From assembly GCA_019638675.1 (NCBI GenBank), contig JAHBTE010000001.1, positions 2,698,605 through 2,762,604 on the forward strand: 64,000 bases of DNA. Direction: 5' to 3'. Made by a program: the position numbers and the translations under genes. Source of the stretch: Fimbriimonadaceae bacterium (lineage in GTDB: Bacteria; Armatimonadota; Fimbriimonadia; Fimbriimonadales; Fimbriimonadaceae). The first letter of the stretch is position 1. Every line of letters starts with the position of its first letter. Below the pieces are notes generated by a model that ran no database searches, had not been told where the DNA came from, and worked only from the letters and a program-made list of their open reading frames with translations. Shown here one piece after another: positions 25,137 to 33,709 of this stretch.

Positions 25137-26099
25137 TTATTTGTTACTTCGTTTTCTTTTGAGCAAGGCCACGAATCCAACTGCGGCAATTGCCATCGTC
25201 GCTGGTTCTGGAACCGCTTCCGGGGAGAAAACGAAGTTATTTGGTCTCACCAAACCGCCCCCAAGGGTAAATGCAGAAATGAATGCTCCCGTATTCGCAT
25301 TGTATTTATTGATAACGTTGCTACTGTAACCGCCGACGAGCAATGATCCATCGAGTGCGATTTCTTGCCCTTGCGAGGTGGCAAGACCGCTAACAAATGC
25401 ACCCATATTCGCGCCAGTTGTTCCGTTGACCTGTACAACTTGTCCTGGTTGATAAACGTTGACAAATAGGTTTCCGTTGCTTCCTTGGCGGAGATCAAGA
25501 AGTAAGCCTCCTACGGTTGCGAAGTTGGAAATAAATGCTCCGGTCGTTCCATTGAATTTTTTAATGACTCCCTGTTGACTCGCGACCGCATAGAATGCCC
25601 CATCTGAGCCGAATATATGCCCGTCACTTCCTCCTCCGGTAGCGGCGAATAATCCTAAATGGTTTCCATTGATATCAAAGCGGTGGATTCCGCCATTGAC
25701 GGGATCGTTGTTAAATTCCGCCGCGTACAGAATCCCATCTTTCCAGGTGAGGTCACCCGCAAAAGAGAACGAATATCCAGTATTGAAATTCCCCATGTAG
25801 GCTCCGGTCGTTCCGTTATATTTCTTTATCGACGATATGCCGATTGAAGAAAGACTGGATACATAGAGGTTTCCATCTGGTCCAAAAGTTATGCCTTGGG
25901 GATTACCGAGGCCACCGAGCCCCGCAGTGACAAAATCGCTTATATAGGCGCCTGTCACACCATCATATCGTTTGATTGAGCCGGTTCCTTCTGAACTCAC
26001 ATACAGGTCTCGACTTGCCGAATACGCCAAATTTGAGCCTAGCAATCCAAGGATTACTAACGCCGACTTTGTTCCATTCCAATTTAATTTCATCATCAC
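25137..26099 (-). CDS. PEP-CTERM exported beta-propeller protein
   Basis: 320 residues: signal peptide (about 1-28), then six imperfect repeats with the core IKKYNGTTGAY[IM]xxF, each preceded by DGxLYVxS-type strands, forming an NHL/SMP-30-like beta-propeller. The C-terminus is VPEPATMAIAAVGFVALL followed by KRKR, a PEP-CTERM sorting signal recognised by an exosortase. The AAGGAA eight bases before the run of three ATG codons is a good Shine-Dalgarno. It is divergent from an ECF sigma factor, as PEP-CTERM genes often are near regulators of exopolysaccharide or stress. Confidence 0.85.
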   Translation of the reverse strand: MMMKLNWNGTKSALVILGLLGSNLAYSASRDLYVSSEGTGSIKRYDGVTGAYISDFVTAGLGGLGNPQGITFGPDGNLYVSSLSSIGISSIKKYNGTTGAYMGNFNTGYSFSFAGDLTWKDGILYAAEFNNDPVNGGIHRFDINGNHLGLFAATGGGSDGHIFGSDGAFYAVASQQGVIKKFNGTTGAFISNFATVGGLLLDLRQGSNGNLFVNVYQPGQVVQVNGTTGANMGAFVSGLATSQGQEIALDGSLLVGGYSSNVINKYNANTGAFISAFTLGGGLVRPNNFVFSPEAVPEPATMAIAAVGFVALLKRKRSNK

Positions 26100-26329
26100 A
26101 GCAGTTCCTTATCGGGGCAACACTATTACCCATCTGCAGTACATCGCATGGATGCGGAAAACGAGTTGAACAACCTCATTTTTTGTGGATGACAATTGCT
26201 GGATTGATGAGTCCCAGCATAACGGCATATCAGGGAACCAAAAGCAAGTTACAATCATTAACATGCCTGATGCTCGCCCTTACATCGGCTACCCCCAGTA
26301 TCCAAAAGAGCCACGACCAGAGGTTGGGA

Positions 26330-26854
26330 ATGTTCGCTAAAAAGAATTCCTTGAATTTTGAGCGTGAGGTTTCCCCTGAACTTCCGGTGCTCTACCGCGT
26401 GGCAAAACGGCTGGGATGCAAGCACGAAGAGGCAGAAGATCTAGTTCAAACTTGCCTGATTAAGGCGTATAAGGCCTGGGATAGATTTGATGGGCAGCAT
26501 TTGCGATCCTGGCTGATCCGTATTCTGCGAAACGAACGACTCATGGTGATTCGTTCGCAAAAAGACGTTCTTTCGCTTGATGAGCACGAAGATTTAGACA
26601 TTCCGGTGGAAGGGTTCTGGACTGCCTTGAGCGGAAAACTGGATGCAGAACGAATCTTGGCGGCTATTGAACAGCTTTCGCCAAACTACCGCCTGACAAT
26701 TCACCTTTGCGATGTTGAAGAAATGAGCTACGAAGAAGCGGCTCAGATTATGGATATTCCCATCGGCACAGTTCGGTCGCGGCTTTCTCGAGCGCGGCAG
26801 ATTGTGCGAGATACCCTCATCGCCGAACAATCCTCTGTGGAGGCAACACTTTAA
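26330..26854 (+). CDS. ECF RNA polymerase sigma factor
   Basis: 174 residues from the ATG at 26330 (preceded by GAGG); the open frame upstream to 25976 lies over the divergent gene and its promoter. Region 2 is LYRVAKRLGCKHEEAEDLVQTCLIKAYKAWDRFDG and LRSWLIRILRNERL; region 4 is IEQLSPNYRLTIHLCDVEEMSYEEAAQIMDIPIGTVRSRLSRARQIV. Both cover the usual ECF layout. It overlaps the next gene, a putative anti-sigma factor, by TAATG. Its regulon may include the divergent PEP-CTERM gene. Confidence 0.9.
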   Translation: MFAKKNSLNFEREVSPELPVLYRVAKRLGCKHEEAEDLVQTCLIKAYKAWDRFDGQHLRSWLIRILRNERLMVIRSQKDVLSLDEHEDLDIPVEGFWTALSGKLDAERILAAIEQLSPNYRLTIHLCDVEEMSYEEAAQIMDIPIGTVRSRLSRARQIVRDTLIAEQSSVEATL

Positions 26855-27585
26855 TGGACAGAATGATTCAATCCTATGTAGACGGCCGAATGGAAGCGGC
26901 AGAACGAGCTGAGTTTGAGGCTCAATTAGCAGAAAATCCTCAGTTAAGGGCCGAAGTTGATGCTTGCCTGCAACTTAAGGAATCAGTCAAAAACGCTGGC
27001 TTGAGCGAAACAGTTCCGAACCTTCAGCCCATACTGGCCGACATTTGCCGAGCTAAGCAACCGTTCTGGCGATCCCGTGCTTTGGGATGGTCAATTGCAG
27101 GTGCAGCTTGCTTTGCAGTTGTTTTTTCAGTTGCACGTTCACCAATTGTAAACCCGGCAGTTGAAGTTCAATATGCTTCTGCGGCAACTATTGACTTGGT
27201 GAAATCACCGCTACAAAATCACTGGCACGAATCTGATCCTCAGAAAGCAGCTGAACTCGTCAGGAATTCGATGCACTGCCCTACGCCAGTCATTTCATTA
27301 GAAGGAATGGGAGCCAGCATGAAGTCAGCGGAATGCGGAAGTTGCTGGATGGCCTTTGATATTGAATACAAAGACGCACTTTACACGCTTTACGGACGGA
27401 AAGAATCTGGCGGACTCGACGCTGGCAAACCAGAAGCTTACGGTAACAAAACGCTTTACTGGATGAAAGATGCTATTGGATGGTACTGCGAAGGTGGAAT
27501 GACCTATGTTCTAAAAGGTGGAACCCCCGATGGCCGCCATGCGATAGCCAAGCATGCCTGCAAAGAAACACCTAAGCTCTTTTAA
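26854..27585 (+). CDS. Anti-sigma factor-like transmembrane protein
   Basis: 243 residues. N-terminus MDRMIQSYVDGRMEAAERAEFEAQLAENPQLRAEVDAC is the helical anti-sigma start (DGxLxxxExxxxExxLxxxPxxxxE), without the zinc HxxxCxxC motif. One transmembrane helix (about 77-95) and a periplasmic domain with several Cys (MHCPTPVI, AECGSCW, WYCEGG, HACK) that could be disulfide-bonded or redox-sensing. Translation is coupled to the ECF sigma gene. The last 14 bp overlap the convergent glucoamylase gene. Confidence 0.8.
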   Translation: MDRMIQSYVDGRMEAAERAEFEAQLAENPQLRAEVDACLQLKESVKNAGLSETVPNLQPILADICRAKQPFWRSRALGWSIAGAACFAVVFSVARSPIVNPAVEVQYASAATIDLVKSPLQNHWHESDPQKAAELVRNSMHCPTPVISLEGMGASMKSAECGSCWMAFDIEYKDALYTLYGRKESGGLDAGKPEAYGNKTLYWMKDAIGWYCEGGMTYVLKGGTPDGRHAIAKHACKETPKLF

Positions 27586-29323
27586 TTTCATTCGCAAACC
27601 GAATGGTTTCTAAGTACTCAGCATGACTCCATGTGAGCGGGCTGACACTCAAGGGTTCACCCGTATCCGGGTGGTATTGCTCAGCCAGCATGAAGCTTTG
27701 TGAGCACCGTTGCTCTGCCCACTGAATCAGCTTCTGATATTCCGTGACTCTTCCCTGAAGCAAATAAGCCCTGGCTAACCACATGGTGCAAATCACCCAA
27801 GGATTGCCAGGATATCCCTCACGAACTCGGCAGTAATAATCGCCTTCGTATCGAGCGACCCCGCCGGCCTCAGTTTGATCAGTAAGATATTTCTCAACCA
27901 TCTCTACCGCTGGTGCAAGGAATTGCTCTTGCAGTTCAGGGCATTCTAACACTCCGGCGAGAACGGCAGAATCCACCGTGTAATCGGGAATCCATTCGCC
28001 GTTTTCTTTGTACAGCCTTCGAGGAATCCTGCCATTTTCAATTAAGAACTGAGATTGAATAGCCTCGACCATTTGGTCAGCCGCCGATTGGCATTGCCCT
28101 CCTAATAATTCAACCCCTGCTTTGAAGGCTTTGATCACAGTGGCGACCGTCCAAAAATGAATACCGAACCGCTCTTCCCACAAATCCCAGCTTTGACAAG
28201 GCAAGCCGTTTGGGCCAACCGATTTTAATAAGAGTTTCAGCCACTGAGTAAGTCGGGCTTCGTCTTTTTCGTGGCTTGGGCTTTTATCGAGATTATTGAT
28301 TCCATAAGTCACGAGCAAGGCAGTTTCATCCATTTGGTAAGGGAATGCGTTATCCCCCGTCCATGGGTGCCAACTGCTTCCGCGATAGCCTGCTGGGTGG
28401 TATTTCTGCCACAGAAATTTCCCATCATCGCACCTCGGAATGAATGCCAGCAAATCGTCATTGCCGCCCATGGTTCGGGCAGTTAGCACCGCATCACGCA
28501 TCCATACGTAGGCGTAGTTGGATCGATTCGATCCCATAATGTCACTATCAATCGCGGCGATAACTGCTCCACCATTTCCCGTATTGGCGCTCACCACAAG
28601 TTCACTGATTCGAGCCAACGGGCTATCTGCACTGTGTTCCGAAACCGCTGGCACTGCCCCCCCATGCTTGTGGGTTTCCAGCACATCTTCGGCAGTTTCA
28701 CCGCAGATAATCGGGAGGCTGAAATCACCCCGCCCACCTTCGATTTCTACTTTTATTCCAAAGACGGAATCCACGCTCCCCTGTTCAACGGGCTTTCCTG
28801 CCAGGTGACCATCTTCTGCATCAAGCCAAGTGCCTTCCATTCCACATGTGTACTGATCCAACCAACCGGTTGATCCTTCGCCAAAGAAACCTACCGTAAC
28901 ACCTAACTTATAGTGCAAAATACATTCGGGTTCCGAATGATAGTAACAAGCGTCACCGATATCAGTTTCGCCGATTCTTAAATCGTGTGCTTGGTAAATC
29001 AACACTTCCCCATCCGGGCCAGTGATCTCAAACTTCTGCTCAAAGTAAGGAGTTTCGTAATCTAGGCAAGCCTTTCTACGAATGACGTATCCAAACCCCG
29101 CCCACTGAGTGATGCCGTAGCTGGATTCGTACCATTGGTTCACTGTCCAGCCATCGCCCTCCAACCAGCTGAACCACCCATCGCGCCAAATCCCGAGTCG
29201 AATTTTTCGACCAGCAAGGTGATTAGGTGCTCCAACTGTGGGCCAGCACAACTCTCGAATCAGCCCTCGGCGATCCATCGCCACATACATAGAACCGTTT
29301 CCGAAAACTAGATCGCGTGGCAT
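27572..29323 (-). CDS. GH15 glucoamylase-like glycoside hydrolase
   Basis: 583 residues, no signal peptide. An N-terminal beta-sandwich (about 1-230) precedes an (alpha/alpha)6 barrel. The motifs YAYVWMRDAVLTARTM (substrate-binding WxRDA) and PCQSWDLWEERFGIHFWTVATV (general acid Glu in the WExR context) are those of bacterial GH15 glucoamylases and glucodextranases, and the second catalytic Glu is expected in the ESPLTWSHAEY-type tail (here VSPLTWSHAEYLETIR). Likely hydrolyses alpha-glucans such as internal glycogen. Coupled by TAATG to the upstream beta-CASP gene. Confidence 0.85.
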   Translation of the reverse strand: MPRDLVFGNGSMYVAMDRRGLIRELCWPTVGAPNHLAGRKIRLGIWRDGWFSWLEGDGWTVNQWYESSYGITQWAGFGYVIRRKACLDYETPYFEQKFEITGPDGEVLIYQAHDLRIGETDIGDACYYHSEPECILHYKLGVTVGFFGEGSTGWLDQYTCGMEGTWLDAEDGHLAGKPVEQGSVDSVFGIKVEIEGGRGDFSLPIICGETAEDVLETHKHGGAVPAVSEHSADSPLARISELVVSANTGNGGAVIAAIDSDIMGSNRSNYAYVWMRDAVLTARTMGGNDDLLAFIPRCDDGKFLWQKYHPAGYRGSSWHPWTGDNAFPYQMDETALLVTYGINNLDKSPSHEKDEARLTQWLKLLLKSVGPNGLPCQSWDLWEERFGIHFWTVATVIKAFKAGVELLGGQCQSAADQMVEAIQSQFLIENGRIPRRLYKENGEWIPDYTVDSAVLAGVLECPELQEQFLAPAVEMVEKYLTDQTEAGGVARYEGDYYCRVREGYPGNPWVICTMWLARAYLLQGRVTEYQKLIQWAEQRCSQSFMLAEQYHPDTGEPLSVSPLTWSHAEYLETIRFANEIKRA

Positions 29324-30705
29324 TAGCTCAGTTCAAATTTGTCGCCCTGTGCGGGAATGATTGTGTTCCAGCCGAGCATTTCCTGAATGTGTTTTTGCTG
29401 AGCTAGCGCGGCATCAGGTTCGCCGTGGACGATAAATGTCTTCTTGGGAGCTTCTTTAAAATGGCCCAGCCATCGGAGCATTTCTCCGTAATCTGCATGC
29501 GCCGAGAGCATATCGAGCCTTTGTACTTCTGCTCGCACCGGAATCTCGGCACCGAGGATTCGCACCTCATCTTGTCCATCCAGTATTCGACGGCCCAGCG
29601 TTCCATCGGCTTGATAACCGGTAAACAAAATCAAAGTGCTCGGGTCGCTTGCCCGAGCCTTAAGGTGGTGCAGAATCCGACCGCCATTACACATTCCACT
29701 TCCGGCAATAACAATAAACGGCCCGTTTGCATGGTTGAGTTCTTTGCTCATGTTTCGATCACGAATAAGGTGAACCATGTCGTCGCGGAATGGAGAGTGA
29801 CCCTCGCGCATATCAATTTTCATATCCGCGTCATGATCCTCTTCCGATTCTGTGTAGAGGAGAGTGGCTTTATTAGCCATAGGAGAATCGACGTAAACAC
29901 GCAAATTGGGCCAGCGACCTTCCTTTTCCAAAAGGTGGAAATACCAAAGAATCTCTTGCGTGCGCCCAATAGCGAAACTCGGAATGAGGATTACTCGGCG
30001 ATTTCGTTCGGCTTCCGAAACTATTTCCGCAATGCGCTCTTTGGCATCTTCATCGTTATGCAATCGGTTGCCATAGGTGCTTTCAATCACCAAATACTCG
30101 GCAAAATCCATAGCGGTGGGGTCTTTAATAATCGGTGTATCGTAACGCCCCAGGTCTCCTCCCATCAGAATTCTCTCTCCGTTGGCGAAATAGAACTCAA
30201 TAAAAGCTGAACCTAAAATATGCCCCGCTGGCACCATGCGAAACTGCGCTCCGCCCGGAAGTTCTTGCCACTGGTGGTAATGCAGTGTTTTCATTAGCTT
30301 GAGCGCATCGTATGCATCACCTTCCGTAAACAGAGGTTCCGCTGGTTGATGGCGGCTCGTCTGGTGGCGATTGTGATAACGGGCTTCTTCTTCCTGTAAT
30401 CGGCCTCCATCGGGCAAACTTACCCGGCAGAGCCCGACCGTGCCACTGGTTGCATAAACTGGCCCCTTGTAGCCGTTTCGCACGAATCGAGGCAGAAACC
30501 CGATGTGATCCGTATGAGCGTGGGTCAGTAAAACTGCATCCACTTCATCGGGATCAACCGGGAACGGCTCCCAGTTTTTTGCCTTGAGTTCACGCCCGCC
30601 CTGAAATAAACCGCAATCGACTAAAACTTTATGACCATCGTATTCGAGTAGGTGTCGTGAGCCAGTAACCGTGCCGGCGGCACCGTGAAACGTGATTGAA
30701 GGCAT
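29323..30705 (-). CDS. Beta-CASP metallo-beta-lactamase-fold RNA nuclease
   Basis: 460 residues. N-terminal LxFHGAAGTVTGSRHLLE, then HAHTDHIGF (His62-xHxDH zinc ligands), PAGHILGSAF, GGDLGRYD, ESTYGNR and, in the beta-CASP insert, IPSFAIGRTQEIL. The end has AGSGMCNGGRILHHL and LSAHADYGEM, the motifs A-C of the archaeal/bacterial CPSF-like RNA endonucleases. It acts in mRNA or stable-RNA processing. First gene before the glucoamylase; its ATG overlaps the ATG of an opposite-strand frame in a shared CATG. Confidence 0.9.
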   Translation of the reverse strand: MPSITFHGAAGTVTGSRHLLEYDGHKVLVDCGLFQGGRELKAKNWEPFPVDPDEVDAVLLTHAHTDHIGFLPRFVRNGYKGPVYATSGTVGLCRVSLPDGGRLQEEEARYHNRHQTSRHQPAEPLFTEGDAYDALKLMKTLHYHQWQELPGGAQFRMVPAGHILGSAFIEFYFANGERILMGGDLGRYDTPIIKDPTAMDFAEYLVIESTYGNRLHNDEDAKERIAEIVSEAERNRRVILIPSFAIGRTQEILWYFHLLEKEGRWPNLRVYVDSPMANKATLLYTESEEDHDADMKIDMREGHSPFRDDMVHLIRDRNMSKELNHANGPFIVIAGSGMCNGGRILHHLKARASDPSTLILFTGYQADGTLGRRILDGQDEVRILGAEIPVRAEVQRLDMLSAHADYGEMLRWLGHFKEAPKKTFIVHGEPDAALAQQKHIQEMLGWNTIIPAQGDKFELS

Positions 30706-30715
30706 GGCTGTTAGT

Positions 30716-31477
30716 ATGGCGCGGTATTCTCACTCCGTGCACAAAACTGCGGCTCTACGGATTGATTACGCTTTGATAGGGGGAACGGGAATCGGCTCTC
30801 GATTGGCGGAAATTCCTGGTTCTGCGGTTGCCGTTCCTACACCGTACGGAATGCTTCGGGGCAAGCTGATTGACAATCACGGTAAGCGCGTTTTGCTCGT
30901 TCAACGGCATTCCGCCGGACATAAAAGCCCACCGCATTTGGTGAACTACCGGGCAATTGTCACGGGAATCAAACAACTCGGTGCACAGTTCTGTATTTCG
31001 TCCGCGGCTGTCGGTTGCTTGCGAGCCGAGTGGCCAGTGGGATCGCTAGCCGTGTGTTCAGATTTCTTGGATTTATCCGCTAGGAACTTGACCTTATTTG
31101 ACCATTCGGTTGAGCACCGAGATTTTTCAAAACCGTTTCCACTATCTGATTCCCTGTTGGAACTTGCAAGAAAAAAAGGGGTTACCGCCCATCATCCCGC
31201 CGTGTATGTTACGGCCAACGGCCCGCGTTATGAAACTCCGACTGAAATCCAAATTGTGGACAAATTGGGTGGCGATGTAGTTGGCATGACAGCTTCGACC
31301 GAAGCGATTTTAATGCGGGAAGCAGAAATCCCTTACGGTTGCTTGGCTATCATCACCAACCAAGCGGCAGGAATGTCGGATGAGATTCTTGACCACACAG
31401 ATGTGGTTGACGTGATGAATCGGGCTGGGCAACAAGTGGTTGACCTAATGCTTGATGCCCACCAATTGGTGAAGTAA
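30716..31477 (+). CDS. Purine nucleoside phosphorylase / MTAP-family protein
   Basis: Phosphorolyses purine nucleosides or 5'-methylthioadenosine. Key segments: IDYALIGGTGIGSRL (phosphate-binding GGTG), VQRHSAGHKSPPHLVNYRA (the RHGxGHxxPPHxVNYRAN signature), GPRYETPTEIQIV, and VGMTASTEAILMREAEIPYGCLAIITNQAAG (the MTxxxEAxLAREA purine site). 253 residues from the ATG at 30716, slightly shorter than typical MTAP. The frame is open to 30692, and ATGs at 30704 and 30716 are both possible. Divergent from the beta-CASP gene with almost no spacer, so its promoter must lie inside that coding sequence. Confidence 0.88.
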   Translation: MARYSHSVHKTAALRIDYALIGGTGIGSRLAEIPGSAVAVPTPYGMLRGKLIDNHGKRVLLVQRHSAGHKSPPHLVNYRAIVTGIKQLGAQFCISSAAVGCLRAEWPVGSLAVCSDFLDLSARNLTLFDHSVEHRDFSKPFPLSDSLLELARKKGVTAHHPAVYVTANGPRYETPTEIQIVDKLGGDVVGMTASTEAILMREAEIPYGCLAIITNQAAGMSDEILDHTDVVDVMNRAGQQVVDLMLDAHQLVK

Positions 31478-31480
31478 CCC

Positions 31481-32365
31481 ATGCCGGTTTCCCGTAGAAT
31501 TCTGACTCTGGCGCTAGCCAACTGCCCGGGAATAGGGGCAAAAACTATCACCAGAATTCTAACCAGAAACGACCTTCTTGGGCGGTCGCCAGATGACTTC
31601 CTGGCTCTAGGTTCCGAGGCGTTAAGGGAAGAGTATCGGCTTGCCCAGTCAAAAGCCGAACAGTTCAATGTTCACAAATCTCGGCTAGTGGCAGAAGCAA
31701 CCCAATTAGAAGCAAATCTTGCGCAGATGGGAGTCACTGCCGTAACTGCGGCTGATGCACACTATCCGCGGCAGATTGAACTCTACGACCCTCATCCACC
31801 CGAACTTCTCTACCTCTACGGTAACTCACGGCTCCTTACCGCGAAAACGTTTTGTGTGCTGGCCAGCAGAAATTCTTCTGAGCAAGCACTCATTGAAATC
31901 GAAAAGTCCACCGAGAATCGAATCCTGCGGGGCAACACGTTGGTCACCGGACACGACACAACGGAATATCAACGGAGTGCTGTGACTGCGTTGCGATGGG
32001 GCGCGCCGCGAATCATGGTACTCGACACTGGTTTTTACAACGCCCTAGGCGATGATCTCCGTCAGGAACCGTTCGCAGCGGCTCGGCTTTGGCGGTACAA
32101 GTTTGATCCCAAAACCGACCTTGCCATTTCAGCGGTCAGTCCATTTGGTGGATACCATCGCAATAGCAACCGAGTACGCGACCGCCTGATCGGTGGGCTG
32201 AGCATGATCTTTGAAGGAATCAACATTAAAGCAGGCGGAAATATGGAACGGTTACTCAAACTTGGGCTCAAAGCAGGTCGGCAAGTTTCGATTAGCGAAA
32301 TCTCTCCTGGCTACGAATCCCTCATTGACCTCGGGGCAGAATTCCTGCCATTACAAGCTCGCTAA
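31481..32365 (+). CDS. DprA/Smf-like protein, divergent
   Basis: 294 residues. The start LTLALANCPGIGAKTITRIL is the helix-hairpin-helix-like domain of DprA; YPRQIELYDPHPPELLYLYGN matches the DprA segment YPxxLxxxxxPPxxLYxxGN, and CVLASRNSSEQAL replaces the usual VGSRxxSxYG loop. The Rossmann SLOG-like domain continues (GAPRIMVLDTGFYNALG). DprA loads RecA on incoming ssDNA during transformation. The departures from the signature suggest a paralogue with a changed ligand or partner. Follows the phosphorylase by 3 bp. Overlaps convergent rsgA by 4 bp. Confidence 0.72.
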   Translation: MPVSRRILTLALANCPGIGAKTITRILTRNDLLGRSPDDFLALGSEALREEYRLAQSKAEQFNVHKSRLVAEATQLEANLAQMGVTAVTAADAHYPRQIELYDPHPPELLYLYGNSRLLTAKTFCVLASRNSSEQALIEIEKSTENRILRGNTLVTGHDTTEYQRSAVTALRWGAPRIMVLDTGFYNALGDDLRQEPFAAARLWRYKFDPKTDLAISAVSPFGGYHRNSNRVRDRLIGGLSMIFEGINIKAGGNMERLLKLGLKAGRQVSISEISPGYESLIDLGAEFLPLQAR

Positions 32366-33444
32366 CTCTCCAGTTCGTCCACCAGTCGGCGATAACTCTC
32401 GTAACGAACTCTTGCAATGTCCCCTTTTTCGACCGCTTCTTGAACTGCACAGCCAGGTTCTTCCAGGTGCAGGCAGTCGCTGAATTTGCATCTGGCCACT
32501 TGGTTGAATTCCGCAAAGCACTCGGCGATTTCTTCAACTGAATCGAACTCCACCGCGAACTCACGGATGCCCGGTGTATCAACTATCCGCAAATCACCTG
32601 CTTCGACAAGATTCGCCCGAGTGGTTGTATGCTTTCCCCGCCCGTAACCTTCCGAAATATCGCCTGCAAGAGCAGAACCAGGAACAAGCGAGTTCAACAA
32701 CGAAGATTTACCTACGCCACTGTGACCGACAAATACGGCTGTTCTTCCCGCGAGCTCGGCCCGAACGGCTTCGATTCCGTTATCGGTTTTATTGGAAACA
32801 GGAAAAACGCCGACTCCCATTTCTGCATAAGGTGCGAGTTGGGCCAAATCTTCTTGTAAAGCGGAATCCGATTCATGCAAATCCGTTTTGTTGACCACGA
32901 TGATTCCTCTCGCGCCGCCTTTGTGGATCGCGGCAAGGTAGCGGTCGATAATCCGCACATGAAGCGGGGGAGCGACTACCGAGACAACTATCGCCACCAC
33001 ATCCACGTTGGCAACAATCGCGCGTTCTCGGTTTTTGAAGTGTGGGTCGCGGCGAGTTAGCACGGTTCGGCGGTCAAGCACGCTGATAATCCGCTGACCA
33101 TCGCCATGAGACTCTAATCTCACTTGATCTCCCGGAGCCAGGGATGCCTGTTGCTTCTCTAAAACTTCCTTAATGAGTTCGCAGACGATGTCTTCATCGT
33201 TTACTCGTACGACTGCCTTTGCTTTGGCAACTGAGATTACAGTTCCGATTGCGTCTTCTTCGTGATTGGCATCTTGAAGCAGTTGCAGGCTCCAGCGGTC
33301 AACATCCCACCGAGACCGGGGATGCTTGGGGTCACGCTGACACTCGGCTCGTGAGGCGGCGGCACGGCGAGTGAGGTCTTTCCGCTCTTTGCTTGTAAGG
33401 TTGGCAAGCAGGGTACGAAGTTCTTCTTTTTGTTGTGGGTTCAA
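32362..33444 (-). CDS. rsgA: Ribosome small subunit-dependent GTPase A
   Basis: Circularly permuted GTPase assisting 30S maturation. Order of motifs: OB-fold N-terminal part (AIGTVISVAKAKAVVRVNDEDI), G4 VVNKTDLHE, G1 GHSGVGKSSLLNSL (about 236), switch-type GKHTTTRANLV, G3 DTPGIREF, and a zinc knuckle CKFSDCLHLEEPGCAV (about 316-331). The N-terminal 70 residues before the OB domain are longer than usual and rich in Arg/Lys. TTG start at 33444. Convergent overlap of 4 bp with the DprA-like gene. Confidence 0.92.
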   Translation of the reverse strand: MNPQQKEELRTLLANLTSKERKDLTRRAAASRAECQRDPKHPRSRWDVDRWSLQLLQDANHEEDAIGTVISVAKAKAVVRVNDEDIVCELIKEVLEKQQASLAPGDQVRLESHGDGQRIISVLDRRTVLTRRDPHFKNRERAIVANVDVVAIVVSVVAPPLHVRIIDRYLAAIHKGGARGIIVVNKTDLHESDSALQEDLAQLAPYAEMGVGVFPVSNKTDNGIEAVRAELAGRTAVFVGHSGVGKSSLLNSLVPGSALAGDISEGYGRGKHTTTRANLVEAGDLRIVDTPGIREFAVEFDSVEEIAECFAEFNQVARCKFSDCLHLEEPGCAVQEAVEKGDIARVRYESYRRLVDELES

Positions 33445-33709
33445 TGGTTCTCTGTTTTGATGCTAATTTTAGCTTGGTTGAGGCATCCGAAAACGATGCG
33501 GGCAGAAATTCTAATGCCGTTGCCTTCAACCGGAACCGGAGATATTTACTTCAGATTCAGATGAATTCGCGTCGGCATGTTTTGGATAGTTGTGATCAAG
33601 CTCATATTTGTTTTGCCTCCGCTAGTGATTTGCCTTTCGGGCAGGACTTGATTCTACCTGCTGATTAGGCCGCGAATTGGATTCGATCTTGCAAGGCATA
33701 ATGATTGAT
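33445..33709. other. Intergenic spacer without recognised gene
   Basis: 265 bp between the divergent rsgA and aroC genes. Short frames on both strands lack coding character or family similarity. No hairpin or repeat of note was seen; it should hold the two promoters. Confidence 0.5.

Noticed and set aside
25976-26330. N-terminal extension of the ECF sigma factor
   Set aside because: The extra 118 residues lie over the PEP-CTERM gene and its promoter and show no sigma-factor similarity; a good start with GAGG is present at 26330.
29425-30210. 261-codon plus-strand frame inside the beta-CASP gene
   Set aside because: Shadow frame antisense to a gene with clear catalytic motifs; its own product shows no domain.
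33435-33668. Small plus-strand frame of 77 codons upstream of aroC
   Set aside because: It overlaps the start of rsgA, has no family similarity and no ribosome-binding site.
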